DNA of 64,000 nucleotides, from positions 930,001 to 994,000 of the forward strand of contig CP097466.1 in the NCBI GenBank assembly GCA_041874725.1. Direction: 5' to 3'. Both the position numbers and the translations under genes were made by a program. The notes below the pieces were generated by a model. The model saw nothing but the letters and a program-made list of their open reading frames with translations, searched no databases and was not told the origin of the DNA. The DNA comes from Duganella sp. BuS-21 (GTDB lineage: Bacteria; Pseudomonadota; Gammaproteobacteria; Burkholderiales; Burkholderiaceae_D). Of this stretch, positions 44,358 through 52,817 are shown piece by piece (positions within the stretch are counted from its first letter, which is position 1; every line of letters begins with the position of its first letter).

Positions 44358-45830
44358 ATGAAACAGTCTTTGCAACTGCGCACGTCGCAGCACTTAGCGT
44401 TGACGCCACAGTTGCAGCAGTCGATCCGGCTGCTGCAACTGTCGACGCTGGAGCTGCACCAGGAACTCGAACAGCTGCTGACCGATAACCCGCTGCTGGA
44501 ACGTCTCGACGATCCGCTCGACCACTCGCTGCGCCTGCTGTCCGACGGCGCCATCAACCAGCAGGCGCCGGTCGGCGAAGCGCCGCCCGAAGGTCCGCCC
44601 AACGAAGCACCTGCCGTCGAGGCCGACGCCTACGAGGGCCCGGCCGCCGACACCGAAAGCACCACCGCCGAAGCCGACATGGACTGGGGCGACGCCGGCC
44701 GCAGCAAGAACAGCGACGACGAGGAATCGCGTCCGCAACTCGAAGCCCATCACTGCACGCTGCGTGAGCACCTGATGGAACAGATGCGCGTGACGGTGCT
44801 CGAAATGCGCGACCGCGCGCTGGTCGAACTGATCATCGACGCGCTCGACGAGAACGGCTACCTGGAGGAGGCGCTGGAAGAAATCCACGCGCGCCTGCCG
44901 GAAGAACTGGAGGTGGAGATCGAGGAACTGCATACGGCCTTGAGCCTGCTGCAAAGCTTCGATCCGATGGGCGTGGGCGCGCGCAACGCGTCCGAATGCC
45001 TGGCGCTGCAAATCAAGCGCTTGCCGGGCGTGCCGATGGTGACGCGGCGCATGGCGCTGGTCATCGTCGAGAACCACCTGACCTGGTTCGCGCAGCGCGA
45101 TTTCAACAAGCTGAAAAAGACCCTGCTGTGCGACGACGAAGACTTGCGTGAAGCGCAGGCAGTGATCCGCCAGTGCAATCCGCATCCGGGCGCGGCCTTC
45201 GCCTCCGACGTGTCGGACTATGTGGTGCCGGACGTGATCGTGAAGAAATCGCGCAACGGCTGGCAGGTCAGCTTGAACAACGACGTCATGCCGCGCCTGC
45301 GCGTGAACGCCATGTACGCCAACCTGCTCAAGCAGGGTAAAGGCGAGGGCGCCATGGGCGCGCAATTGCAGGAGGCCAAATGGCTGATCAAGAATATGCG
45401 CCAGCGCTTCGATACGATCCTGCGGGTGGCACAAGCGATAGTAGAACGACAAAAGAACTTTTTCTCGCATGGCGCGGTTGCCATGCGGCCCCTTGTGCTT
45501 CGCGAAATTGCTGATACACTGGGTTTACACGAGAGTACTATTTCTCGGGTAACAACTCAAAAATATATGCTGACCCCGCATGGCATGTTTGAGTTGAAAT
45601 ATTTCTTTGGTAGCCATGTCGCCACCGAAGCGGGGGGTGAAGCAAGTTCGACGGCGATACGGGCATTGATCGTGCAACTGACAGGAGCAGAAGACCCGAA
45701 AAATCCTTTATCCGACAGTAAGATTGCGGACATGCTGGGAGAGCAAGGCATGGTGATTGCGCGGCGAACTGTTGCCAAATATCGCGAAGCGCTCAAAATC
45801 CCACCAGTCAGCCTCCGTAAATCTTTGTAG
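44358..45830 (+). CDS. rpoN: RNA polymerase sigma-54 factor
   Basis: Alternative sigma factor recognising -24/-12 promoters and needing AAA+ activators, one of which is encoded at 25725. The 490-aa protein has region I ([20 protein letters not shown], Gln-rich activator-interacting), an acidic region II to about residue 130, and the core-binding domain. The RpoN box [10 protein letters not shown] is at residues 468-477 near the C-terminus. It lies 6 bp behind lptB. hpf follows with a separate ribosome site. Confidence 0.97.
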   Translation: MKQSLQLRTSQHLALTPQLQQSIRLLQLSTLELHQELEQLLTDNPLLERLDDPLDHSLRLLSDGAINQQAPVGEAPPEGPPNEAPAVEADAYEGPAADTESTTAEADMDWGDAGRSKNSDDEESRPQLEAHHCTLREHLMEQMRVTVLEMRDRALVELIIDALDENGYLEEALEEIHARLPEELEVEIEELHTALSLLQSFDPMGVGARNASECLALQIKRLPGVPMVTRRMALVIVENHLTWFAQRDFNKLKKTLLCDDEDLREAQAVIRQCNPHPGAAFASDVSDYVVPDVIVKKSRNGWQVSLNNDVMPRLRVNAMYANLLKQGKGEGAMGAQLQEAKWLIKNMRQRFDTILRVAQAIVERQKNFFSHGAVAMRPLVLREIADTLGLHESTISRVTTQKYMLTPHGMFELKYFFGSHVATEAGGEASSTAIRALIVQLTGAEDPKNPLSDSKIADMLGEQGMVIARRTVAKYREALKIPPVSLRKSL

Positions 45831-45907
45831 TTACTTGGTTCCTGCGCGCCCGGTAGCAAGGGGCATCGCACTAACCGTTAGAAGCGACATTATCTTTAGG
45901 AGTGTGT

Positions 45908-46267
45908 ATGAATCTCACCATCAGTGGACATCATCTCGAAGTGACCTCGGCTATTCGCGAGTACGTGCAGAATAAACTGGAGCGTGTCACCCGCCACTTT
46001 GATCAAGTGATTGATATTGCTGTCATCCTGACCGTAGATAACCTTAAAGAGAAAGATAAACGCCAGAAGGCTGAAATCAACCTGCGCCTGTCGGGTAAAA
46101 CCGTCTACGTGGAAAGCCTGTCGCAAGACCTGTACGCCGCCATCGATACCCTGATCGACAAGCTGGATCGGCAGGTCATGAAGTACAAGAACAAAGTTCA
46201 ATCGCACGGGCACGATGCCATCAAGCATATCCCGGATAGCTACGAACCCGCTGCCGCCGCCCTATAA
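45908..46267 (+). CDS. hpf: Ribosome hibernation-promoting factor (HPF/RaiA family)
   Basis: Binds the 30S subunit and inactivates ribosomes in stationary phase. The start at 45908 ([20 protein letters not shown]) has AGGAG 6 bp upstream; an upstream GTG would lie inside that site. At 119 aa it is the short form, without the dimerisation tail of long HPF. Conserved basic and hydrophobic pattern [20 protein letters not shown] is visible. It follows rpoN as in most proteobacteria and ends in a strong terminator. Confidence 0.94.
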   Translation: MNLTISGHHLEVTSAIREYVQNKLERVTRHFDQVIDIAVILTVDNLKEKDKRQKAEINLRLSGKTVYVESLSQDLYAAIDTLIDKLDRQVMKYKNKVQSHGHDAIKHIPDSYEPAAAAL

Positions 46268-46290
46268 CAACGGCCCCGGCACATCAAACG

Positions 46291-46316
46291 AAGGGCGCAA
46301 GAGGGCGCCCTTTTTT
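46291..46316 (+). terminator. Rho-independent terminator of rpoN-hpf
   Basis: AAGGGCGC (46291-46298) pairs with GCGCCCTT (46305-46312) around a 6-nt loop, followed by T residues to 46316. Confidence 0.88.
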
Positions 46317-46325
46317 GCAGTCGAG

Positions 46326-46343
46326 AAGTTAAACGTTTAACTT
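46326..46343. promoter_or_regulatory. Perfect 18-bp palindrome, LacI-type operator candidate
   Basis: AAGTTAAACGTTTAACTT is self-complementary over 18 bp with a central CG, the form typical of LacI-family operators. It lies 10 bp after the hpf terminator and 14 bp before the alginate lyase ATG, just upstream of the GGGAG ribosome site. Confidence 0.6.
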
Positions 46344-46357
46344 GCATTGGGAGTTCC

Positions 46358-47275
46358 ATGAAATCATTGTGTACCGCAGCGGCGCTGGCATTGGCATTGA
46401 ACTTGGCCCACGCCTGCGAGGCGACGCCGCCGGCGCGCCGCGACATCGACGCCAACAGCTACTACTCGGACAAGAACCGCTCGGTGGTCGATCCCGTGCT
46501 GCGGGCGCGCAACATCGCCAACACCAAGCCGATCGAAGACTTCCTGTCGCAAGTCGCGCGCGACGCCAACGCCGGCAAGCGTGAGGACGCCGCCTGCGCG
46601 CTGACATGGCTGGCCGACTGGGCCGGCCAGAAAGCCATGCTGGGCAGGCTGTCGAGCGAGCAGGCCTATTACGTGCGCAAGTGGACCCTGAGCGGCATGG
46701 CGCTGAACTATGCACGCATCAAGCAACACGCCACGCCGGCGCAGCGCGCGCAGATCGAAGGCTGGTTCAAGCAGCTGGCCGACGCCACCATGGCGCACTC
46801 GGATGCCAAGAAGGGCGTGCGCAACAATCATTATTACTGGGAAGGACTGGCGGTGACGGCGGTGGGTGGCGTGACCGGCGAGGCGGGCTATCTGGACTGG
46901 GGCCGCAAGGTGATCGAGCACGCGCTGGGACAGATGGAGGCCGACGGTTCGCTGCCGGCCGAGATGGCGCGCGGCGTCAAGGCGCTGCATTACCAGGTGT
47001 ATGCGGCCACGCCGCTGGTGTTCATCGCCTCCATCCTGGACGTGCGCGATGCGCGGCTGGATCAGCTGGTGGCGTTCACGGTGGCGGCATCGGCCGATCC
47101 GTCCGGCATCGCCCAACGCACCGGCTTCGAGCAGGAGCCGGTGGGCAGCCGCGAGGTGACCGCGATTTACAACCGTCACCAGGGCAAGGCGCCACCGCCG
47201 GCCGGCAAGATGCTGTGGCAGCCGCGCATGGGCGGTTCGCTGGACGTGCCCAATCCGCTCGAGCATCTGAAGTAG
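46358..47275 (+). CDS. Alginate lyase, polysaccharide lyase family 5 (AlgL-like)
   Basis: A periplasmic or secreted beta-elimination lyase, 305 aa. The signal peptide is MKSLCTAAALALALNLAHAC; the Cys at its end could form a lipobox but the preceding residues fit it poorly. The PL5 catalytic segment NNHYYW is at residues 156-161 (AlgL has NNHSYW). Downstream, EADGSLPAEMARGVKALHYQ matches the conserved DGxLPxEL..R..A.xYH region. The helical toroid fold is expected. No alginate biosynthesis genes are present, so degradation of external alginate or polymannuronate is more likely than AlgL's biosynthetic role. A LacI-type operator candidate precedes it. Confidence 0.85.
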   Translation: MKSLCTAAALALALNLAHACEATPPARRDIDANSYYSDKNRSVVDPVLRARNIANTKPIEDFLSQVARDANAGKREDAACALTWLADWAGQKAMLGRLSSEQAYYVRKWTLSGMALNYARIKQHATPAQRAQIEGWFKQLADATMAHSDAKKGVRNNHYYWEGLAVTAVGGVTGEAGYLDWGRKVIEHALGQMEADGSLPAEMARGVKALHYQVYAATPLVFIASILDVRDARLDQLVAFTVAASADPSGIAQRTGFEQEPVGSREVTAIYNRHQGKAPPPAGKMLWQPRMGGSLDVPNPLEHLK

Positions 47276-47285
47276 AATTGGCGGC

Positions 47286-48365
47286 ATGAGCGCATACATC
47301 CACACCAGCATTAGCAACGGCACCGGCCTGATCGTCCTGGACCGGCCCAAGGCCCTCAACTCCCTGTCGCTGGACATGGTGCGGGCGATTACGCAGGCGC
47401 TGCTGGCGTGGCGCGACGACACGGCGGTAGAAGCCGTGGTCATCCGCAGCAGCAGCGAAAAGGCCTTCTGCGCCGGCGGCGATATCCGCTTCTTCTACGA
47501 AGCGGGCCGTGCCTCGCCGCAGGCCGGCAGCGCGCTGGTGGAGGATTTCTTCACCGAGGAATATGCGCTCAATCATCTGGTGCATTTCTATCCCAAACCC
47601 TACATTGCGCTGATGGACGGGGTGGTGATGGGCGGCGGCATGGGCATCGCCCAAGCCGGTCCTGGGGCGCGCCTGCGCATCGTCACCGACAAAACCAAGA
47701 TGGCCATGCCGGAAGTGAACATCGGCTTATTCCCGGACGTGGGCGGCAGCTATTTCCTGTCGCGCGCACCGGGTGCGCTGGGCTACTACCTGGGCGTTAC
47801 CGGCGTCACCATCAATGCCGCCGATGCTCTCTACGCCGGTCTGGCCGACCACTACGCGCCGCTGGCGGAGCGCGCCGCGCTGGACGCGTTGTTGGCATCA
47901 ACGCCGGGCGCGCAGCTTGCCGCTGCGCTGGCCGCCTACGCCGCCGCGCATGATGCCGGCGCCAGTGCGTTGGCCGCCGGGCGCGACGCCATCGACCGCC
48001 ACTTCAGCGCCGGCTCGGTGCCCGCCATCGTCGCCTCGTTGAAGACCGATAGCAGCGCCTTCGCCACCAAAACGCTGGAACTGATGGCCACCCGTTCGCC
48101 GTTGATGATGTGCGTCACCCACGAACTGATCAGGCGCGGCGCCGCGCTCGACGTCGCGGACTGCCTGCGCATGGAACGCGCGCTGGTGCGCCGCAACTTT
48201 GAACATGGCGAAGTCATCGAAGGCGTGCGCGCGCTGGTCATCGACAAGGACAACGCGCCACAATGGCAACCGGCCACACTGGAAGCCGTCACGGAAGAAA
48301 TGGTGCAAGCCATGTTCCAACCAGTCTGGCCGGCCTACGCTCACCCGTTACGGCACTTGGCTTGA
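47286..48365 (+). CDS. Enoyl-CoA hydratase/isomerase family, 3-hydroxyisobutyryl-CoA hydrolase-like
   Basis: A 359-aa crotonase-fold protein. The oxyanion-hole segments are EKAFCAGGDIRFFYEAGR and DGVVMGGGMGIAQAG; MPEVNIGLFPDVGGSYFLSR contains the Glu and Asp used by hydroxyisobutyryl-CoA hydrolases. The long C-terminal part (from about residue 215) is typical of the hydrolase subgroup rather than simple hydratases (about 260 aa). The expected role is valine catabolism. It begins 10 bp after the alginate lyase gene but has no obvious pathway link to it. Confidence 0.87.
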   Translation: MSAYIHTSISNGTGLIVLDRPKALNSLSLDMVRAITQALLAWRDDTAVEAVVIRSSSEKAFCAGGDIRFFYEAGRASPQAGSALVEDFFTEEYALNHLVHFYPKPYIALMDGVVMGGGMGIAQAGPGARLRIVTDKTKMAMPEVNIGLFPDVGGSYFLSRAPGALGYYLGVTGVTINAADALYAGLADHYAPLAERAALDALLASTPGAQLAAALAAYAAAHDAGASALAAGRDAIDRHFSAGSVPAIVASLKTDSSAFATKTLELMATRSPLMMCVTHELIRRGAALDVADCLRMERALVRRNFEHGEVIEGVRALVIDKDNAPQWQPATLEAVTEEMVQAMFQPVWPAYAHPLRHLA

Positions 48366-48381
48366 AAGTAAGCAGCTTGAA

Positions 48382-48594
48382 CTAAGAGGCTTGGGTTGCC
48401 TTGCGAAGAGTTTCGGGTGGTAACTCTATCGGCTCTGTCAAATGGTGTATTTTTTTCGCGCGTGCGGCGATACTGCGGGCGAGGGCAATGTAGTTGTCGT
48501 CGCCTGACTCAAGTGCTTTCGCCAAGAAAATTCCGATTACTTCTTTGCTATCCAGGGCTTCTGCAGGATCAAAAGGAATAAACTCTTCAGCCAT
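48382..48594 (-). CDS. Addiction-module antitoxin (HigA-like), apparently C-terminally truncated
   Basis: A 70-aa protein with the typical antidote N-terminus: FDPAEALDSKEVIGIFLAKA, ALESGDDNYIALARSIAARA. Full-length relatives run about 95-100 aa with a complete helix-turn-helix ending in a SLYKALSxxGNPSF-like segment. Here the frame gives PETLRKATQAS and stops; a GNPSLL peptide is legible in another frame just past that point. This suggests a frameshift or decay. It overlaps the toxin gene by 8 bp and lies downstream of it, the HigBA order. Confidence 0.65.
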   Translation of the reverse strand: MAEEFIPFDPAEALDSKEVIGIFLAKALESGDDNYIALARSIAARAKKIHHLTEPIELPPETLRKATQAS

Positions 48595-48892
48595 GATCTA
48601 ACCTCCACTTGCGTGCCATTCGTTCAGCTTGGCGAATATCTCTCGCTTGAGAGCTCTTGTTCCCCGCGCAGAGTAAAACGATGATAGTCATTCCTTGTTG
48701 AAGATAATAGATGCGGTAACCGGGGCCCGAATGGATACGCATTTCGCTGATACCGTCAGCTACTGATTTGCTGTCTCCCGCATCACCGCATTGCAAAAGT
48801 ACAATACGTTCGATGATCACAGCCTTGGATTGCAAGTCACGCAGTTTGGCAAGCCATTTGCTGAACGTCTTGGATTGGATGATCTCTGTCAT
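48587..48892 (-). CDS. RelE/ParE-family toxin (HigB-like)
   Basis: A 101-aa toxin of the addiction-module killer group. N-terminal QSKTFSKWLAKLRDLQSKAV and the core SEMRIHSGPGYRIYYLQQGM are characteristic; the C-terminal KSSQARDIRQAERMARKW is the usual basic helix. HigB toxins cut mRNA on the ribosome. The gene appears intact. It is transcribed before the antitoxin. The module sits in the insert between the alginate-lyase/hydrolase pair and rapZ. Confidence 0.85.
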   Translation of the reverse strand: MTEIIQSKTFSKWLAKLRDLQSKAVIIERIVLLQCGDAGDSKSVADGISEMRIHSGPGYRIYYLQQGMTIIVLLCAGNKSSQARDIRQAERMARKWRLDHG

Positions 48893-48941
48893 CCCACCAT
48901 CGTAGTGTAGCCGCTACGACGTGGTTTGACGGAGGTCGTGC

Positions 48942-49802
48942 TTACTGCTCGCGGTGGCGCAGGACGACGCGCTCGTTGGGGCTGAAGTAGGCGGCGAGTT
49001 TTTCGGCCATGTAGACCGAGCGGTGCTGGCCACCGGTGCAGCCTAACGCCACCGTCAGGTAACTGCGGTTGTCGCCCTTGAAGGACGGCAGCCACTTCTC
49101 CACGAAGGCGCGGATATCGTTCAGCAGCTCGCCGGCGCTGGCCTGGGCGTCGAGGAACTCGATCACCGGCGCATCGCGGCCCGTCAGCGGACGCAGGGTC
49201 AGGTCGTAGTAGGGATTCGGCAGCGCCCGCACGTCGAATACGAAGTCGGCGTCCATCGGCACGCCCAACTTGAAGGCGAATGATTCGAAGAACAGCGTCA
49301 ACGGCGCATGCTCGGTCATCACCAGGTCCTTGACCCAGGCACGCAGCTTGTTGGCGCTAAGCTCGGAGGTGTCGATCACGTGGCCGAGGTTTTCGATGGC
49401 CGAGAGCCGCTCGCGCTCTTCCAGGATGCATTCGATCAGGGTGCGTCGCGCCGCCGGGTTTTGCCCCGGCCGCAGTTCGTGCGACAACGGATGGCTGCGT
49501 CGTGTTTCCGAGAAGCGCGCCACCAGCGAGTGGGTGTTGGCCGTGAGGAACATCACCTTGACGTCGTGGCCCTCGGCGCGCAGGCGCTGAACGTCGGCCG
49601 GCAGCGAGGCCAGCGACTCGGCGCTGCGGGCGTCGACCGCCACCGCCAAAGCCTGCAGGCCTTCCTCCGTCAGGGTCTTGACCAGGCTGGAAAGCAGGGC
49701 GGGCGGCAGGTTATCGACGCAGTAATGTCCCGAATCTTCGAGGACATTCAGTGCGACGGATTTGCCGGAGCCGGAGATACCTGTGATAAGTACGATGCGC
49801 AT
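48942..49802 (-). CDS. rapZ: RNase adapter protein RapZ
   Basis: P-loop protein that in enterobacteria guides RNase E to small RNA GlmZ and so controls GlmS. The family start [20 protein letters not shown] puts the ATG at 49802 (286 aa); an ATG at 49814 and a GTG at 49838 are alternatives without better ribosome sites. Walker A GISGSGKS is at residues 8-15. The C-terminal DUF has [20 protein letters not shown] and [11 protein letters not shown]. It lies downstream of hprK, separated by a tandem repeat. Confidence 0.93.
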   Translation of the reverse strand: MRIVLITGISGSGKSVALNVLEDSGHYCVDNLPPALLSSLVKTLTEEGLQALAVAVDARSAESLASLPADVQRLRAEGHDVKVMFLTANTHSLVARFSETRRSHPLSHELRPGQNPAARRTLIECILEERERLSAIENLGHVIDTSELSANKLRAWVKDLVMTEHAPLTLFFESFAFKLGVPMDADFVFDVRALPNPYYDLTLRPLTGRDAPVIEFLDAQASAGELLNDIRAFVEKWLPSFKGDNRSYLTVALGCTGGQHRSVYMAEKLAAYFSPNERVVLRHREQ

Positions 49803-49841
49803 AGGGGAGATCATACCATCGAGGACTAGTCGCCACACATT

Positions 49842-50100
49842 GCTTGGCGTTGGTGAAGCAGGGAATTCGTGGAGCGCAGCTCCACGCCTGCGGAACGGCT
49901 GCGCCTTGCAGGGCGCAGCTCCTTAGCAACACTGAGGCGATGGGCGGGGCTAGTCCCCGCTCATCGCTTGGCGTTGGTGAAGCAGGGAATTCGTGGAGCG
50001 CAGCTCCACGCCTGCGGAACGGCTGCGCCTTGCAAGGCGCAGCTCCTTAGCAACACTGAGGCGATGGGCGGGGCTAGTCCCCGCTCATCGCTTGGCGTTG
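49842..50100. repeat. Two 124-bp direct tandem units derived from the hprK tail
   Basis: Unit 1 (49842-49965) and unit 2 (49966-50089) differ at one base (49911 G, 50035 A); a third partial unit (50090-50100) falls inside the end of hprK. Each unit holds three stem-loops: GTGGAGC/GCTCCAC, GCTGCGCC/GGCGCAGC and GCGGGG/CCCCGC. The reverse complement of each right edge repeats the last hprK codons (QRQAMSGD stop). A degenerate further remnant precedes unit 1 at about 49827. The hairpins may have come from the hprK terminator. Confidence 0.9.
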
Positions 50101-51009
50101 CCTTTCCATGAACTCTTGTAAGGTGTCGATGCCGCGCAGTTGCAGGATGGTGTTGCGCACCGCCGCTTCCAGCAGCACTGCGATGTTGCGGCCGGCCGCC
50201 ACCGGGATCACCACCTTGCGGATCGGCAGGCCCAGCACGTCCTCGGTCGGGAACTGGAACGGCAGGCGCTCCACTTCCTCATCGGCGGCGCCACGCCGCA
50301 CCAGGTGCACGATCAGCTTCAGGCGCATCTTGCGGCGCACCGCCGTCTCGCCGAAGATGGCCTTGATGTCGAGCAGGCCCAGGCCGCGTACTTCCAGCAG
50401 GTTCTGCAGCAGCGCCGGGCAACGGCCTTCGATCATGTTCGGCGCGATACGCGAGAATTCCACCGCATCATCGGCCACCAGGCCGTGCGAGCGTGAAATC
50501 AGTTCCAGGCCCAGCTCGCTCTTGCCGAGGCCGGAGTCGCCGGTGATCAGCACGCCCACGCCCAGCACGTCCATGAACACGCCGTGCATGATGATGCGTT
50601 GCGCCAGCTTCTTGGACAGGTAGACGCGCAGGAAGTCGATCACCTGCGCCGCCGGCAGCGGCGTGGAAAACAGCGGGATGTTCTTTTCGTCGCAGATGGC
50701 GAGGATGTCGGGCGGCGTCTCCAGCCCCTGCGCGATGATCAGCGCCGGCGGACCGCCCGCGATCAGCTCGCCGATGACGTGGGCGCGTGTGAGCGACTTG
50801 AGGCGCTGGTAGTAATTGATTTCCTGATGTCCGAAGACCTGGATGCGGCCCGGGTGGATGGTGTTCAGGTGGCCGACCTGGTCGGCGGCCGAGGCGACGT
50901 CGCCGGAAATCAGGCGCTCGCCGCCGGGGAAGCCGGCGAACCAGCCGAGCTGCAAACTTTCGCGATTGTCGTCGTACAGTCTTTGTATCGTCAGCGGAGT
51001 TTGCAGCAT
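50074..51009 (-). CDS. hprK: HPr kinase/phosphorylase
   Basis: Bifunctional enzyme phosphorylating Ser46 of HPr or removing it, part of the nitrogen-related phosphotransfer system in betaproteobacteria. The 311-aa protein has an N-terminal DUF-type domain and the kinase domain with Walker A GDSGLGKS at residues 157-164; the HPrK signature [20 protein letters not shown] follows. Its last codons are duplicated in the 124-bp repeat downstream. It is preceded by ptsN with about 55 bp between. Confidence 0.95.
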   Translation of the reverse strand: MLQTPLTIQRLYDDNRESLQLGWFAGFPGGERLISGDVASAADQVGHLNTIHPGRIQVFGHQEINYYQRLKSLTRAHVIGELIAGGPPALIIAQGLETPPDILAICDEKNIPLFSTPLPAAQVIDFLRVYLSKKLAQRIIMHGVFMDVLGVGVLITGDSGLGKSELGLELISRSHGLVADDAVEFSRIAPNMIEGRCPALLQNLLEVRGLGLLDIKAIFGETAVRRKMRLKLIVHLVRRGAADEEVERLPFQFPTEDVLGLPIRKVVIPVAAGRNIAVLLEAAVRNTILQLRGIDTLQEFMERQRQAMSGD

Positions 51010-51064
51010 GGGGCGTCTTTATCGTATAGGTTGAACTGTCCTTAGTTTAACCTATTGTCCGACG

Positions 51065-51547
51065 TCAGCCAGCGGCTTGCAGGCTGGGCTGCCAGTTGAT
51101 GATGCGTGAATGCACCGATTTCGGTTCCGGGTCCGTGCTCAGCGCGGTGCGGAAGGCGTCGTCGGAGAACATCTCGGCGATTTCGGACAGGATCTCCAGA
51201 TGCTGCTGGGTGACGTGATCCGGAATCAGGAGGAAGAACAGCAGGTTGACCGGTTTGCCGTCCGGCGACTCGAACGGAATCGGCTCGGCCAGGCGCACGA
51301 AGGCCGCCAGCGGCGATTTCAGGCTCTTCATACCCTTGATGCGGCCGTGCGGCACGGCAACACCGTGCCCCAGTCCGGTCGAACCGAGGCGCTCGCGCGC
51401 GAACAGGTTGTCCGAGACGGTGGAGCGGGCGATGCCGCAGTTGTTTTCGAAGATCAGGCCTGCTTGCTCGAATGCGCGCTTTTTACTGGAGACTTCCAGG
51501 TCCAGCTGCACATTTTCCAGAGAGAGTATTTTGCTAAGGTTGTTCAT
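51065..51547 (-). CDS. ptsN: PTS IIA-like nitrogen-regulatory protein PtsN
   Basis: Phosphoryl acceptor of the nitrogen PTS. The 160-aa fructose-type IIA domain has the active His67 in GLGHGVAVPHGRIKG. The start at 51547 (MNNLSKILSLENVQLDLEVS) is supported by the promoter 48 bp upstream. It is first of the ptsN-hprK-rapZ group. In many relatives this group follows hpf on the same strand; here it is inverted and separated by about 4.8 kb from hpf. Confidence 0.93.
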   Translation of the reverse strand: MNNLSKILSLENVQLDLEVSSKKRAFEQAGLIFENNCGIARSTVSDNLFARERLGSTGLGHGVAVPHGRIKGMKSLKSPLAAFVRLAEPIPFESPDGKPVNLLFFLLIPDHVTQQHLEILSEIAEMFSDDAFRTALSTDPEPKSVHSRIINWQPSLQAAG

Positions 51548-51594
51548 AGTACGACGTCAAATGTTGCAACGCACAAGGGTGGCACGCGAGCGGA

Positions 51595-51623
51595 ATTATA
51601 GGCTTGTTTCTGCGCCGTGTAAC
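51595..51623 (-). promoter_or_regulatory. Sigma-70 promoter of ptsN-hprK-rapZ
   Basis: On the minus strand GTTACA (51623-51618) and a perfect TATAAT (51600-51595) are spaced 17 bp. Transcription would start near 51588, about 40 nt ahead of the ptsN ATG. Confidence 0.6.
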
Positions 51624-51866
51624 ATGAAATCGCTTTGCCACCGTTGTATTGGCGTTGGACGGTGCGCTGCTAAAAATGCATTCTAGACAGGAATCGCTAT
51701 TTCCGCACCGTATTCGTCGAAAACACCGGTATTTGCTTGGGAACCGGGCCGTTTTTCCGTTTTTTTATGCGTTTATCGGCCGGGCTGGCCGTGGGACGTG
51801 AGACACCACGATTGCCTGCCTATGATACGCCGGTTTTTCGCGCTTTGATTGAAAAAATTATTACAG
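51624..51866. other. Intergenic region between ptsN and queF
   Basis: Together with the promoter above this gap spans 319 bp. No coding frame with a sensible protein, no tRNA and no strong terminator was seen. The queF end is followed on the minus strand by an AT-rich stretch (51845-51880) with only a weak AATAA/TTATT pairing. Confidence 0.5.
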
Positions 51867-52700
51867 TTATTGACGTGCGCCACGCAGGTTGGCCGGTTTC
51901 TGTGCCGTGCTGAAGTTGCTGCGCCAGGGGTTGATGTCGAGGCCGCCACGGCGGGTGTAGCGCGCGTACACGGCCAGTTGCTGCGGCTGGCACTGGCGCA
52001 GGATGTCGACAAAGATGCGCTCGACGCACTGCTCATGGAATTCGTTGTGCTCGCGGAAGCCGATCAGGTAGCGCAGCAGGCTTTCCTGGTCGATCTGCGG
52101 ACCGCTGTAATGGATCTGCACGCTGGCCCAGTCCGGCTGGCCGGTGACCAGGCAGTTCGACTTCAGCAGGTGCGACAGCAGTTTTTCTTCCACCGGCTCT
52201 TCGTCCAGCGCAGCTTTCAGCAGCTCCGGCGACGGACTGTAGTGGTCGATTTCGATGTCCAGGCGGTCCAGCAGCAGGCCGTCCAGTTCGCCCATTTCGA
52301 CCATGCCGAATTCCTCCGGCTGGGTGAGGATGAGGTGGACGTTGGCGCCGGCGGCGGCCGACAGGTCTTGCTGCAGCAGCGCCTTCAGGGCCACCACGCT
52401 GTCGAGGCGGGTCTGGTTGAAGGAGTTCAGGTACAGTTTGAAGGACTTGGACTCGATGATGTTGGGGCTATCGGCCGGGAAAGTGATGCGGGCGATCGCG
52501 ACCTGCGGCTTGCCGCGCTGGTTCAACCATGAAATCTCGTAGGCGTTCCAGATGTCGACGCCGAAGAAGGGCATGGTGCCCGTCAGGCCCAGCTCGTCGC
52601 GCTTGCCCTGGCGCGGAATCGGGAACAGCAGTTCCGGCGCGTAATCGGTGCGGTAGGCGGAGGTTTTCCCCAGCGGGGACTGGTCGGCGGAGTTGGTCAT
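51867..52700 (-). CDS. queF: NADPH-dependent 7-cyano-7-deazaguanine reductase
   Basis: Reduces preQ0 nitrile to the preQ1 amine in queuosine biosynthesis. The 277-aa length and two-domain T-fold make it the long E. coli-type Que[16 protein letters not shown] is the QueF motif, in the N-terminal half; the catalytic Cys183 lies in [11 protein letters not shown], with [11 protein letters not shown] downstream. Other queuosine genes are not in the window. No preQ1 riboswitch was recognised in the short leader. Confidence 0.95.
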   Translation of the reverse strand: MTNSADQSPLGKTSAYRTDYAPELLFPIPRQGKRDELGLTGTMPFFGVDIWNAYEISWLNQRGKPQVAIARITFPADSPNIIESKSFKLYLNSFNQTRLDSVVALKALLQQDLSAAAGANVHLILTQPEEFGMVEMGELDGLLLDRLDIEIDHYSPSPELLKAALDEEPVEEKLLSHLLKSNCLVTGQPDWASVQIHYSGPQIDQESLLRYLIGFREHNEFHEQCVERIFVDILRQCQPQQLAVYARYTRRGGLDINPWRSNFSTAQKPANLRGARQ

Positions 52701-52750
52701 ATGCTGGTGTTTTGTTTGCGGTAAAGCGAATTGTACCCCTCAAGCGTGGT

Positions 52751-52806
52751 GGGGTCGGACCCTGCGGGTCCGACCCCTAAGCGACGGAGCTTGGTCCGTC
52801 ACTTAA
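52751..52806. repeat. Paired inverted repeats in the queF-ilvA gap
   Basis: GGGGTCGGACCC (52751-52762), TGC, then GGGTCCGACCCC (52766-52777) form a perfect 12-bp stem. It is followed by a second imperfect stem (TAAGCGACGGA / TCCGTCACTTA, 52778-52805). The GGGGTC/GACCCC core recalls the larger palindrome at 38668. It could terminate ilvA transcription (minus strand), though there is no T-run. Confidence 0.7.
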
Positions 52807-52817
52807 GGTCGCGGGGT

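Noticed and set aside
49844..50111. Small open frames inside the 124-bp repeats
   Set aside because: They repeat with the DNA unit, have no ribosome sites and are not protein-like.
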